Source: Kordia antarctica (GTDB lineage Bacteria; Bacteroidota; Bacteroidia; Flavobacteriales; Flavobacteriaceae). From it: 64,000 nt of DNA. The stretch lies in NCBI RefSeq assembly GCF_009901525.1, contig NZ_CP019288.1, positions 186,001 through 250,000 on the forward strand, read 5' to 3'. The notes under the pieces are model-generated. The model saw only the letters and a list, made by a program, of their open reading frames with translations, was not told where the DNA came from and ran no database searches. The position numbers and the translations under genes are program-made. Shown in pieces: positions 16,972 through 25,787 of this stretch (position 1 is the first letter of the stretch; every line of letters starts with the position of its first letter).

Positions 16972-17127
16972 TTATGGAATTCTTTTACAAATACCACCAT
17001 AACACGCATATGGAAGATCACACGGTCTGCGATGACTACAATAGCGTTGCGAACCACCTAAAATTGTTTGTTGTTGTTTCTTTTCAAGAGCAATAAACCC
17101 TTCTAAATTTAAAATTTTGTGTAACAT
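16972..17127 (-). CDS. GG-leader cysteine-rich peptide 2 (bacteriocin-like)
   Basis: This 51-residue ORF starts at the ATG at 17127. The leader (MLHKILNLEGFIALEKKQQ) ends in a double-glycine site (TILGG). The mature part of 26 residues carries the same four-Cys pattern as peptide 1 (YCSHRRPCDLPYACYGGIC) and a basic tail (KRIP). The core HRRPCD-PYACY is conserved between the two. The operator upstream is the most degenerate of the four known here (TATGGC instead of TACGGT in one arm), but its position relative to the -7 box is unchanged. No transporter or modification gene adjoins it. Confidence 0.8.
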   Translation of the reverse strand: MLHKILNLEGFIALEKKQQQTILGGSQRYCSHRRPCDLPYACYGGICKRIP

Positions 17128-17151
17128 GATAAAAGTTTTTTTGGTTATACC

Positions 17152-17197
17152 TAAACTTAAAAAAACTAATTGTCAGTTAATTACGGTTTTGCCATAT
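17152..17197 (-). promoter_or_regulatory. operator and -7 box of GG peptide 2
   Basis: On the minus strand ATATGGCAAAACCGTAA (17197-17181) is followed after 21 nt by TAAGTTTA (17159-17152) and then 24 nt to the ATG. One arm of the inverted repeat differs at two positions from the version of peptide 1. Confidence 0.65.
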
Positions 17198-17255
17198 TTT
17201 TTTTTAGGCTTACTAATATTTTTTAGCTTAGTACATTATTAAAGCAAAAAAATCC

Positions 17256-17299
17256 CCGCTAGCGCAAGTTTCACAACTTGTGCCGACAAACAAGCTAAA
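17256..17299. repeat. dispersed hairpin repeat, family B
   Basis: On the minus strand it reads GGCACAAGTTGTGAAACTTG then CGCTAGCGG. Copies at 36662-36702 and 38086-38128 have CGAGTT/AACTCG stems instead of CAAGTT/AACTTG, a compensated base-pair change. The remainder of 17128-17371 is AT-rich and featureless. Confidence 0.75.
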
Positions 17300-17371
17300 A
17301 TGTCTAAGAAAGTCTGAAAATCCAAGCAAGTCTAAGTTGGTCTAAAAAGGTTACTGAGCGAAGTCAAAGTA

Positions 17372-19804
17372 TTATCGCAACTCAGCACCAAGTTGTTTCT
17401 CAAAACTCTGTTGAAGTTTATTCATAATCTTATCAATCTGTTTGTCAGTCAATGTTTTATGTTCATCTTGAAGCGTAAAACTTACCGCATAACTTTTCTT
17501 GCCTTTTGGCAGATTATCTCCTTGATACACATCAAACAGACTTACTTCTTTCAGCAAATTTCGTTCGCTTTGTTTGGCAATAGTGTCAATTTCGGCAAAC
17601 GTTGTTGCTTCATCAATTAATAGCGCAAAATCTCTACGAACTTTCGGAAATTTAGGAATTTCTTTAAACTTAATCTTTCTATTTTTAGCAACTTCAATTA
17701 CGTTATCCCAATTGAAATCTGCATAAATTACTTCTTGTTTTATATCGAATGATTTCAAAACCTTTCGTTTCACAATACCGAATTCTACCAACTTCGTTTT
17801 ACCTAAACTTAGCATCAATCCTTCCGTAAACAAGTCATTCTTAATAGGCGATACTTTTAATGAATTCAATCCTAAGCGTTCTAAAATTGCCGTAACAATT
17901 CCTTTCGCATAGAAAAAATCACTAGAAACTGCATTGTTTGGTCGCCACGTTTCTGCGGTTGTATTTCCTGTAATTAATACTGATAAATGTTTGTCTTCTT
18001 CCCGATTTTCTTCGCTATACGCGTGATATGTTTTCCCAAATTCAAAAAACTTCAAATCGCTTTGTCTTCTGTTGATATTATGTGAAATTGCTTCCAATCC
18101 AGAAAATAATAATGATTGACGCATTACTGATAAATCATTACTCAACGGATTCAACATCGTTACATTATGTTCCGCTTTCAATTGTTCTGAAAGTTCTACA
18201 TACGAAGCAGTTGTCAATGAATTCGTCATAATTTCATAAAAACCTTGTGAAACCAATTGCGCACCAACAACATCTTGTAATTTATAATCTTCGTAACGAG
18301 ACGTATCAGAAATAGAAGTATGCCATTTTTCATCAAACTTGATGTTGTTATACCCATACACACGTAAAATTTCTTCAATTACGTCTGCTTCCCGTTGTAC
18401 ATCAACTCTATATGCGGGAATTGTTAATCCTAATCCGCCATCAGTTACCGAATTAATTTTTATCTCTAAAGAAGATAAAATATTCTTAATGGTTTCTTTT
18501 GGCAATTCTTCTCCAATCAATTTTGCAACATTTTCGAAAGAAACACGTACTTGAAAATCTTCTATTTTTACTGGATAACTGTCGGTAAGATCACTTGTAA
18601 TTTCTCCGCCAGCCAATTCTTGAATTAATAATGCGGCTCTTTTCAGCGCATATTCAGTAATATTTGGATCAATTCCACGCTCAAAACGGAACGAAGCATC
18701 AGTATTCAATCCGTGGCGTTTGGCTGTTTTACGAACCGAAATAGGATTAAAATACGCACTTTCTAGGAAAATATTAGTGGTTTCTTCGGTCACGCCAGAT
18801 TTTAAACCGCCAAAAACACCTGCAATACACAATGGTTTTTCAGCATCGCAAATCATTAAATCATCTTCATGCAATTCGCGTTCAACTTCATCTAACGTGA
18901 TAAATTTTGTGCCAGCTTCTAACGTTTTTACAACGATTTTGTTTCCAGAAATATAATTCGCGTCAAACGCGTGTAATGGTTGCCCTAATTCGTGCAATAC
19001 ATAATTTGTAACATCAACAACATTATTTTTTGGTGTCAAACCAATCGCTTTCAAACGATGTTGCAACCATTCTGGCGAAGTTTTCACTTGTATTCCAGAA
19101 ATTGTAACACCACAATAACGTGGCGCTAAGGTTTTATCTTCAACTTCAACGTCCATTTTTAAAGTTCTGTTATCAACTCTAAAACTACTCGTAGAAGGTG
19201 TAATGAATTCTAATTTAATATCTTGTTGAGACAATCCAGCTTTCAAATCTCTCGCAACACCATGATGACTCATTGCATCAGCTCTATTGGGCGTTAATCC
19301 AATTTCAAAAACCGTATCATTTTCAATCGAAAAGACTTCGCTAGCAAGCGTTCCAGGAACAAGTTCATCGTCTAAAACTAGAATTCCGTCATGACTTTCG
19401 CCTAAGCCAAGTTCGTCTTCGGCGCAAATCATTCCAAGAGATTCTTCTCCACGAATTTTACCTTTTTTTATTTTAAATCCGTTGCCTTCTGCGTCATACA
19501 AAGTCGTTCCAACAGTTGCCACAGGTACTTTTTGTCCTGCTGCTACATTTGGTGCGCCACAAACTATTTGTACAGGTTCGCCGGAACCTAAATCTACAGT
19601 TGTAATTTTTAGGCGATCTGCATTCGGATGTTGCACACATGTCAATACGTGTCCTACAACAATTCCTTCCAATCCACCTTTCACAGATTCATATTTCTCA
19701 ATACCTTCAACTTCTAAGCCTAAATCGGTTAGTAGTTCTCCAGTTTTCTCAGCATTCCAGTCGAGTTGAATAAATTGCTTTACCCAATTGTATGATATTT
19801 TCAT
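17372..19804 (-). CDS. pheT: phenylalanine--tRNA ligase beta subunit
   Basis: The 810 residues match bacterial PheT in length and order. An EMAP-II-like tRNA-binding domain is at about 40-155 (IVVGHVLTCVQHPNADRLKI, IVCGAPNV). The B3/B4 editing domain is at about 210-370, followed by the B5 domain and the catalytic-like core (DASFRFERGID, ADVIEEILRVYGYN, LNPLSNDLSVMRQSLL). The C-terminal anticodon-binding FDX-ACB domain is at about 715-810 (FPKVRRDFALLIDE). It pairs with PheS, which is not in the window. The gene has its own consensus promoter. Confidence 0.97.
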   Translation of the reverse strand: MKISYNWVKQFIQLDWNAEKTGELLTDLGLEVEGIEKYESVKGGLEGIVVGHVLTCVQHPNADRLKITTVDLGSGEPVQIVCGAPNVAAGQKVPVATVGTTLYDAEGNGFKIKKGKIRGEESLGMICAEDELGLGESHDGILVLDDELVPGTLASEVFSIENDTVFEIGLTPNRADAMSHHGVARDLKAGLSQQDIKLEFITPSTSSFRVDNRTLKMDVEVEDKTLAPRYCGVTISGIQVKTSPEWLQHRLKAIGLTPKNNVVDVTNYVLHELGQPLHAFDANYISGNKIVVKTLEAGTKFITLDEVERELHEDDLMICDAEKPLCIAGVFGGLKSGVTEETTNIFLESAYFNPISVRKTAKRHGLNTDASFRFERGIDPNITEYALKRAALLIQELAGGEITSDLTDSYPVKIEDFQVRVSFENVAKLIGEELPKETIKNILSSLEIKINSVTDGGLGLTIPAYRVDVQREADVIEEILRVYGYNNIKFDEKWHTSISDTSRYEDYKLQDVVGAQLVSQGFYEIMTNSLTTASYVELSEQLKAEHNVTMLNPLSNDLSVMRQSLLFSGLEAISHNINRRQSDLKFFEFGKTYHAYSEENREEDKHLSVLITGNTTAETWRPNNAVSSDFFYAKGIVTAILERLGLNSLKVSPIKNDLFTEGLMLSLGKTKLVEFGIVKRKVLKSFDIKQEVIYADFNWDNVIEVAKNRKIKFKEIPKFPKVRRDFALLIDEATTFAEIDTIAKQSERNLLKEVSLFDVYQGDNLPKGKKSYAVSFTLQDEHKTLTDKQIDKIMNKLQQSFEKQLGAELR

Positions 19805-19827
19805 TCTTGTCAGTATTCAATAATCGA

Positions 19828-19858
19828 CAAAGATAAGATAATGCGGTAAGTTGACAAA
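19828..19858 (-). promoter_or_regulatory. promoter of pheT
   Basis: On the minus strand TTTG (19858-19855), a 19-nt spacer and TATCTTTG (19835-19828) give a perfect Bacteroidetes promoter, 23 nt before the ATG. Confidence 0.85.
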
Positions 19859-20077
19859 TAACAACGCATCAAAGATGGATTAAATTAGATTCTAGATTTT
19901 AGAACGCTTTGCTGATGGAATATAGTTGGTTTTGCGTGTGTTTTATTTATTGAACTAATCATTGAAAGGCTAATTATGATTAAATTATGATATTGAAATA
20001 AAAGATAAATTAAGGTGCTTAAGTCTAACATCTAAAAGCGAAGCGTTCTAGCATCTAACAGCCAAGCGGTCTAATGT

Positions 20078-20803
20078 CTATAGAATTAACTCTTTAACCT
20101 TATTCGCATAACTTCGACTTACTTTCAATTTTTGATCGTTTTTTAGCACAAGAATATAGCTTTTTCCATATTTCGAAACTTCTTTGATAGACGGAAGATT
20201 CACAATAATACTGCGATGAATGCGCATAAATTGTTCAGGATTTAGTTTTTCTTCCAATTGTGAAATCCCACGATTACTCAAATAACCTTCTTTAGCGTCA
20301 TAAATTTTTGAATAACTTCCGTACGCTTCTATATAACTAATATCTGCAGTGGCTAGCGTGACATATTTTGTGCCTTTTTCTACAATAATCCGATCAGGAA
20401 ATGTTGGTTTGGAGAGAATATGCTCATTTGCCAACGGCGCAATTTGACTTGGAGAATTGTCTTTGAGTTTGCTAATTGCTTTGTCAAAACGTTCTTTTGT
20501 ATACGGTTTTAGTAAATAATCGACTGCGTGGACTTCAAACGCTTTTAAGGCATATTTATCATACGCAGTGCTAAAAATAATCGTTGGTATTTCATTTAAG
20601 TGTTCCAACACATCAAAGCCTGTTAATCCTGGCATTTGAATGTCCATAAATACCAAATCTGGCTTAAATTCATTGATTATTTTTATAGCATCAACTCCAT
20701 TATTTGCTTCCCCAACTAAGATTAATTCCTTATGATATTCCAAATATTCTTTGATGAGCGTTCTTCCAGATTTTTCATCGTCTACAATAACTACTTTCTT
20801 CAT
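20078..20803 (-). CDS. LytTR-family response regulator
   Basis: The 241-residue regulator has a receiver domain (VIVDDEKSGRTLI, phospho-acceptor Asp in DLVFMDIQMPG, Lys in YLLKPY). The LytTR DNA-binding domain is at about 140-241 (DRIIVEKGTKYVTLATADI, YIEAYGSYSKI, FMRIHRSIIVNLPSIKEV). LytTR proteins bind pairs of short direct repeats. It overlaps the sensor kinase gene upstream by 4 nt (ATGA), so the two form an operon. The last bases before the stop follow an AGCGAAGCG-like repeat at 20030-20075. Confidence 0.93.
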   Translation of the reverse strand: MKKVVIVDDEKSGRTLIKEYLEYHKELILVGEANNGVDAIKIINEFKPDLVFMDIQMPGLTGFDVLEHLNEIPTIIFSTAYDKYALKAFEVHAVDYLLKPYTKERFDKAISKLKDNSPSQIAPLANEHILSKPTFPDRIIVEKGTKYVTLATADISYIEAYGSYSKIYDAKEGYLSNRGISQLEEKLNPEQFMRIHRSIIVNLPSIKEVSKYGKSYILVLKNDQKLKVSRSYANKVKELIL

Positions 20804-21855
20804 AATTCAAAATATACTTTTAGTCCAGTTGGTACATTATCAGAAAACGTCAACGTAGAGTTATACATTTTTTGTAATCTTTTTTGAGTATTGCCTAAAC
20901 CAACACCAAGTTCAAAAATATGTTCTTTGTTTGCAATGCCAACTCCAGTATCGTTGATTTCAAAAATTAAGGTATCCTCCTTTTCTTTGATGATAATATC
21001 GATTATTCCGCCTTCTACCAAAGGAGAAATTCCATGTTTTACGGAGTTCTCCACTAATGGCTGTAAAATCATTGGTGGAATTTTACGCGTCAGTAAATCA
21101 TCCGACACATCGATATTAATTTTAAGCCGATCTTCAAAACGTCTTTGTTCAAGTTTTAAATATTTCTTTACAAAATCGAGTTCTTCTTCTAACGTTACAA
21201 AATCTTCACGGCTAGCTTTTAATTGATATCGAAAAAGGTCTGAAAGTTCAGCAATCATTTCCCGTGTTTCTTCCATTTCTTTAGGAACACTTGCATTGAT
21301 CGTATTAAATACATTATACAAAAAATGTGGATTTAGTTGCGCTTTGATGGCGCTAAGTTCACTTTTGAGTGCAGCATTTGTCAATTCTACCTCATTTTGT
21401 ATTTTCCGTTGATTAATTATATAATATTCATATGCATGAATGAGTGAAAATTGTATCAAATAGATTAATGTCGGAATGTAAATATCCCAAACTTGCCCCG
21501 GACCGTTCATATGCCAATATCCGATAGATTCACAAATAAGGTAGAATACTTTCCATGAACAAAATATAAAAAAAGGCAATCCAAGAAAATGTAATAAAAG
21601 GCGTTGCCATAATTTCCAATGTCTAAAAATTTTGAAAATAACTATCCAAACAACCGAAGTTGCCACGAACATTATTACATATTGTAATCCTTCGTTGTTA
21701 AACCAACTTTCTATATTTAGAAGATCTGAATAGAGTCTATAATCTGAAGTTCTATTAAACCACAACGTGACATGATAGCCGATAGATAGTACAATATATG
21801 TGCTTATTAAGGCAACGATCTCAAAAATTTTTACACCAAAAATACGTCTGTTCAT
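20800..21855 (-). CDS. LytS-type membrane histidine kinase
   Basis: The 351-residue protein has four predicted membrane helices (about 10-30, 58-78, 85-115 and 122-148). A His_kinase (PF06580) domain follows, with the phosphorylated His in KAQLNPHFLYNVFNTI and a HATPase_c domain (PPMILQPLVENSVKHGI, DTGVGI, GLGNTQKRL). No periplasmic sensor domain is visible. Its stop overlaps the LytTR regulator start. It begins directly after the stop codon of the preceding gene (TAG immediately followed by ATG), so three genes form one unit. Confidence 0.93.
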   Translation of the reverse strand: MNRRIFGVKIFEIVALISTYIVLSIGYHVTLWFNRTSDYRLYSDLLNIESWFNNEGLQYVIMFVATSVVWIVIFKIFRHWKLWQRLLLHFLGLPFFIFCSWKVFYLICESIGYWHMNGPGQVWDIYIPTLIYLIQFSLIHAYEYYIINQRKIQNEVELTNAALKSELSAIKAQLNPHFLYNVFNTINASVPKEMEETREMIAELSDLFRYQLKASREDFVTLEEELDFVKKYLKLEQRRFEDRLKINIDVSDDLLTRKIPPMILQPLVENSVKHGISPLVEGGIIDIIIKEKEDTLIFEINDTGVGIANKEHIFELGVGLGNTQKRLQKMYNSTLTFSDNVPTGLKVYFEL

Positions 21856-22530
21856 CTATTTGTCTTTTTCAAAAACCCACCACATTTCTTTCGTCTTTGG
21901 ACGGTAACTTATCTTAAATAATCCATCAGCAGTTTTTACAAGATACTTTCCTTTAATGTCAAGTACATTTCCATCTTGCCAAGCTGTTGCTTTTCCATCA
22001 CGATAATAAAAAACAACGCCGTTTGAAAACTCAAGACTCGCATTATAACCTGTTTTTTCGTCGTAGCTAAAATACCTTTCTTTCGTTATATAAACTTTAT
22101 GATTTTTCTTTTTATTAGATTTTTCATTTTTAATACTACGCGCATAATCGCCATCTGTAGGACGACTAAAGTGATCTTTTGGCGGAGTTTTATCTTTTTT
22201 TGGAGAAGATTTTTTATAACTTCTATTCGTCTTTCCTAATACTAATTTACCACTTTTAAGTTCGTGCACATCTGGCTCGTCATTCCAGGAGACAAACACA
22301 AATAATGTAATAGGTTGTACGATGTTATAAATTTTTAATTGTTCTAAATCGTCGGGACTTAAAACCGTATTTCCTTGTACATCTTGCGCTATGAAACTAG
22401 TTCCTGGCGGATAGCTAATCGTTTCTTGATTATTTAAAATGATCTTTAAATAGCTATATTCATTGGTTTCAGCAACGCATGTACACAAAATAAAAAACAA
22501 TAGAATACTAGATACATATGTTTTCTTCAT
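21856..22530 (-). CDS. exported protein of unknown function, first gene of LytS/LytTR unit
   Basis: I choose the ATG at 22530 (MKKTYVSSILLFFILCTCVA), which gives a proper signal peptide and 224 residues; an upstream frame adds 16 unlikely residues. The mature part has a beta-rich N-terminal half (IILNNQETISYPPGTSF), a very basic linker at about 110-150 (KSSPKKDKTPPKDHF), and a C-terminal half with repeated Tyr/Trp strands (NGVVFYYRDGKATAWQDGN). It is not a known family. It is placed immediately upstream of the kinase gene and may be a ligand or target of the system. Confidence 0.75.
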   Translation of the reverse strand: MKKTYVSSILLFFILCTCVAETNEYSYLKIILNNQETISYPPGTSFIAQDVQGNTVLSPDDLEQLKIYNIVQPITLFVFVSWNDEPDVHELKSGKLVLGKTNRSYKKSSPKKDKTPPKDHFSRPTDGDYARSIKNEKSNKKKNHKVYITKERYFSYDEKTGYNASLEFSNGVVFYYRDGKATAWQDGNVLDIKGKYLVKTADGLFKISYRPKTKEMWWVFEKDK

Positions 22531-22594
22531 GATGATTTCTTTTATAGTTTCATTCAAAACTACAATCATTTGATACAATTTAAAACGAACTTCT

Positions 22595-22640
22595 GACGAG
22601 TCGCCCTATACATGCACGAATGGTCCAAGGGCAACTCATC
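22595..22640 (-). promoter_or_regulatory. 12-bp hairpin in the leader of the LytS/LytTR unit
   Basis: On the minus strand GATGAGTTGCCC (22640-22629) pairs with GGGCGACTCGTC (22606-22595) across 22 nt. All 12 pairs form in minus-strand RNA with two U-G wobbles; on the plus strand the same positions would be C-A mismatches. It lies 65-110 nt upstream of the first start codon of the unit. Confidence 0.5.
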
Positions 22641-22717
22641 AATTTATAGTACCGTTGGTGAGTTTTAGGTTGCATACTATTGCAAAACTGTCCATTTTTG
22701 TTAAAAATTAAACTCTT

Positions 22718-25132
22718 ATGAAAATAAAGTATACTTTTTTGGCTTTCATGCTATTTCTGTCTTTTACGAATGCTGTTCAAAGTCAAACACAAGAAAAAAT
22801 ATCAATACAAGGAAACATCGTTTCAGAAACGAAAGAATCGTTACCTTTTGTAAATATATTATTGAATTCTCCAGAAGGAACGCTCATTAAAGCCACAATT
22901 ACGGATATTGATGGGAATTTTATGATTAAAGATTTACAGCCTAAAAAATATCTTTTAAAGATTTCTTTTGTTGGATATGAAACATTGACAAAAGAAATAA
23001 CCCTGACAAGCGGAAGAAACGAATTAGGCGCAATTCAACTCAAAATTTCTTCAGAATCTTTAGAAGCTGTAACGATTATTGCCGAAAGACCTATTATTCA
23101 GGTTGAACCTGATAAAACAATTTTTAATGTAGCAAATACAATCAGTAGTGCTGGAAATAATGGACTCGAAATATTACGAAAAGCACCTGGCGTGCGATTG
23201 GATAATAATAATAATGTTATTGTTGAAGGAAAATCAGGTGTGTTAATTTACATTGATGGTCGTCAAAATTATTTACAAGGCGATGATTTGACTGCATTTT
23301 TACAATCGTTACAGGCAGATACGATTGACAGTATAGAAATCATTACGCAACCTTCCTCCAAATATGATGCGGCTGGAAATGCAGGAATCATTAATATAAA
23401 ACTCATTAGAGAAAAAGGATTGGGTACGCGCGGAAGCATTTCTAGCACGTTAACAATAGGCGATTTTGCTCGAACAAACAATTCGGTATCAGTAAATAGC
23501 CGATTTAAAAAGTGGAATGTTTTCGGTACATATTCTAATTATTTAGGTCGATCCACAGGATTTATAGACTTATATAGAACGCAAGGAAACAAAATATTTG
23601 ATGCGCAAAATGACTCAGAATTTGATGGTTTTTCAAATAATTTTAGAACTGGCGCAGATTATTATCTTTCAAAGAAAAGTACATTAGGAACGGTAATTAC
23701 GCTCAACTTGCGAGATTCTGAATCTCGTTCAAACAATAGAACACCAATTATAGATAGGAATACAGGAATTACGGACAGTATTTTGCGTTCTCCGAATAGC
23801 TCAAATAACAATAGCACAAATTTAAATGCAAACCTTAATTATCGTTATCAAGATACACTTGGTACAAGTTTTAATGCCGATTTAGATTACGGTCGTTACA
23901 GTCGTGAACGATTCAACAACCAACCAAATTTTTATACAACACCAAACGGAGAAGTGCTAAATGCGATTATTACGAATCAAGAAACACCAATCGACATTAA
24001 TATTTATGCGGCTAAAGTTGATTACGGACAAAAAATTGGAAGCGGCACTTTTGAAACAGGTTTTAAGGTTTCTCAAGTAATTACAGATAATATTTTTAAC
24101 TTTTTTGATGTCATCAACGGAAACAACATTCTCAATACAGCACGAAGCAATCAATTCAAATATGACGAAAAAATCTACGCAGTATATTCAAAATACAATT
24201 TCGGATTCAACAATTGGAAATTTCAAGCAGGATTGCGTGTGGAAAGAACAAATTCTCAAGGAAATCTAACTGCAGAAGACACAAGCAAAAACCAAGTAGT
24301 TTCCAGAAAATATACAGATTTTTTTCCATCTGCGGGCGTTTCTTATCAAGCAGGCGCAAACAATTCTTTGGGACTAGGTTACAGCCGACGAATTCAACGA
24401 CCAGACTATCAGATTTTAAATCCGTTCGAATATCAATTAGATGAACTCAGTTTCAGTCGCGGAAATCCTTTTTTACAACCACAATACACGGATAATTTCA
24501 AACTTTCTCACACATATAAATACACATTAACCACAAGTATAAGTTATTCGTACGTGTCCGATTTTTTTGCACAAGTTACTGAAGCTGTTGGAGATAATAG
24601 GAACTTTTTGAGTACGCGTAATGTTGCAGATCAAGAAGTGTATAATTTGAGTATTTCCTATCCTTTTAAAGTATCCGATTGGTGGCGTGTATACGCAAAT
24701 GTATATGGTTCTTATAACAAATATACTGCGACAAATGCTGCGTTTATTTCAACTGCTCAGGAAACTTTTGGTTTCTATGCTCAAAACACATTTACATTGC
24801 CAAAAGACATAAAACTTGAAGTCAGCGGTTGGTATAGCAGTCCTTCAATTTGGGGCGGAACGTATGAAACCAAAAGTTTGGGTTCGCTCAATTTGGCTGT
24901 GCAAAAATCGTGGAAAAACTGGACAGGAAAAATAGCTATCAATGACGTATTGTATACAAGTCCGTGGCAAGGTACAACGCAATTTGGTAATTTACGCATC
25001 GATGGTCGTGGCGGAAGTGATAGCCGAAACGTAAATTTTTACATTCGCTATTCGTTTGGGAACAGTGAAGTCAAAGAAGCTAAAAAACGTGATGGAAGTT
25101 TAGAAGATGAAAAGGGAAGAATTGGTGGGTGA
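22718..25132 (+). CDS. outer membrane beta-barrel (TonB-dependent-receptor-like) protein
   Basis: The 804-residue protein has a signal peptide (VQSQ), a CarboxypepD_reg domain at about 28-110 (ISIQGNIVSETKESLPFVNI), a plug-like domain at about 115-230 (IQVEPDKTIFNVANTI, GVRLDNNNNVIVEGKSGVLI, QPSSKYDAAGNAGIINIKL) and a long barrel of the OMP_b-brl_2/3 type. Proteins with this arrangement are frequent in Bacteroidetes and differ from classical SusC. The substrate is unknown. It is alone on its strand and divergent from the LytS/LytTR unit, so it might be regulated by it; that is only positional. Confidence 0.88.
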   Translation: MKIKYTFLAFMLFLSFTNAVQSQTQEKISIQGNIVSETKESLPFVNILLNSPEGTLIKATITDIDGNFMIKDLQPKKYLLKISFVGYETLTKEITLTSGRNELGAIQLKISSESLEAVTIIAERPIIQVEPDKTIFNVANTISSAGNNGLEILRKAPGVRLDNNNNVIVEGKSGVLIYIDGRQNYLQGDDLTAFLQSLQADTIDSIEIITQPSSKYDAAGNAGIINIKLIREKGLGTRGSISSTLTIGDFARTNNSVSVNSRFKKWNVFGTYSNYLGRSTGFIDLYRTQGNKIFDAQNDSEFDGFSNNFRTGADYYLSKKSTLGTVITLNLRDSESRSNNRTPIIDRNTGITDSILRSPNSSNNNSTNLNANLNYRYQDTLGTSFNADLDYGRYSRERFNNQPNFYTTPNGEVLNAIITNQETPIDINIYAAKVDYGQKIGSGTFETGFKVSQVITDNIFNFFDVINGNNILNTARSNQFKYDEKIYAVYSKYNFGFNNWKFQAGLRVERTNSQGNLTAEDTSKNQVVSRKYTDFFPSAGVSYQAGANNSLGLGYSRRIQRPDYQILNPFEYQLDELSFSRGNPFLQPQYTDNFKLSHTYKYTLTTSISYSYVSDFFAQVTEAVGDNRNFLSTRNVADQEVYNLSISYPFKVSDWWRVYANVYGSYNKYTATNAAFISTAQETFGFYAQNTFTLPKDIKLEVSGWYSSPSIWGGTYETKSLGSLNLAVQKSWKNWTGKIAINDVLYTSPWQGTTQFGNLRIDGRGGSDSRNVNFYIRYSFGNSEVKEAKKRDGSLEDEKGRIGG

Positions 25133-25288
25133 AACATTTTTAGTAGTGTATTAAATTTTGTCCTTACTAGAATCAAGATTCTAGACCGCTTACTTCTACT
25201 TCGCTCAGTACAAGTCGCTGTTGGATTTTAGATATTTTCTTAAATAAAACTATGTAAAGGAATATTTGAAATGATATAGTATACTGAT

Positions 25289-25660
25289 TTAGGATTTTTC
25301 TTTTCTTAAAATTTTCTCCATTTTTCTTCCTTTTGCGAGTTCGTCAACCAATTTATCCAAATACCGAACGTTTCGTGTGAGTTCATTATCAATTTCCTCA
25401 ATTCTATAACCGCAAATCACACCTTTAATAAGATGCGCGTTTGAATGTAAAGTTGCTTCTTCAAAAAACGTTTCAAAAGTTATAGTACTTTCAATGAGTT
25501 CTTTTATTTTAGAATCGTTAAATCCTGTGAGCCAATTAATTACTTCGTGTAATTCCGCAATAGTTCTTCCTTTCTTTTCAACTTTAGTAACATAATGCGG
25601 ATACACAGAGGCAAACTTCATAGTTGCAATTCGATTGATATGTGCTTCAGTAACTTTCAT
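25289..25660 (-). CDS. DUF2200 family protein
   Basis: The 123-residue protein fits DUF2200 over its full length: IATMKFASVYPHYVTKVEKK, then ELHEVINWLTGF, and HLIKGVICGYRIEEI. No enzymatic role is established; a small alpha-helical cytosolic protein is expected. It stands alone, in opposite orientation to both neighbours. Confidence 0.85.
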   Translation of the reverse strand: MKVTEAHINRIATMKFASVYPHYVTKVEKKGRTIAELHEVINWLTGFNDSKIKELIESTITFETFFEEATLHSNAHLIKGVICGYRIEEIDNELTRNVRYLDKLVDELAKGRKMEKILRKEKS

Positions 25661-25787
25661 GTTTGCGAGTTTTTATGTTTAAAATTAACCGAAATCTATC
25701 TCAAAACAAAATCATCTCGCTTTTTATTGTAATTTGTGAATAATTGTGCGAACTAACGTTCAACTACAACATCATAAAACCAATTAC

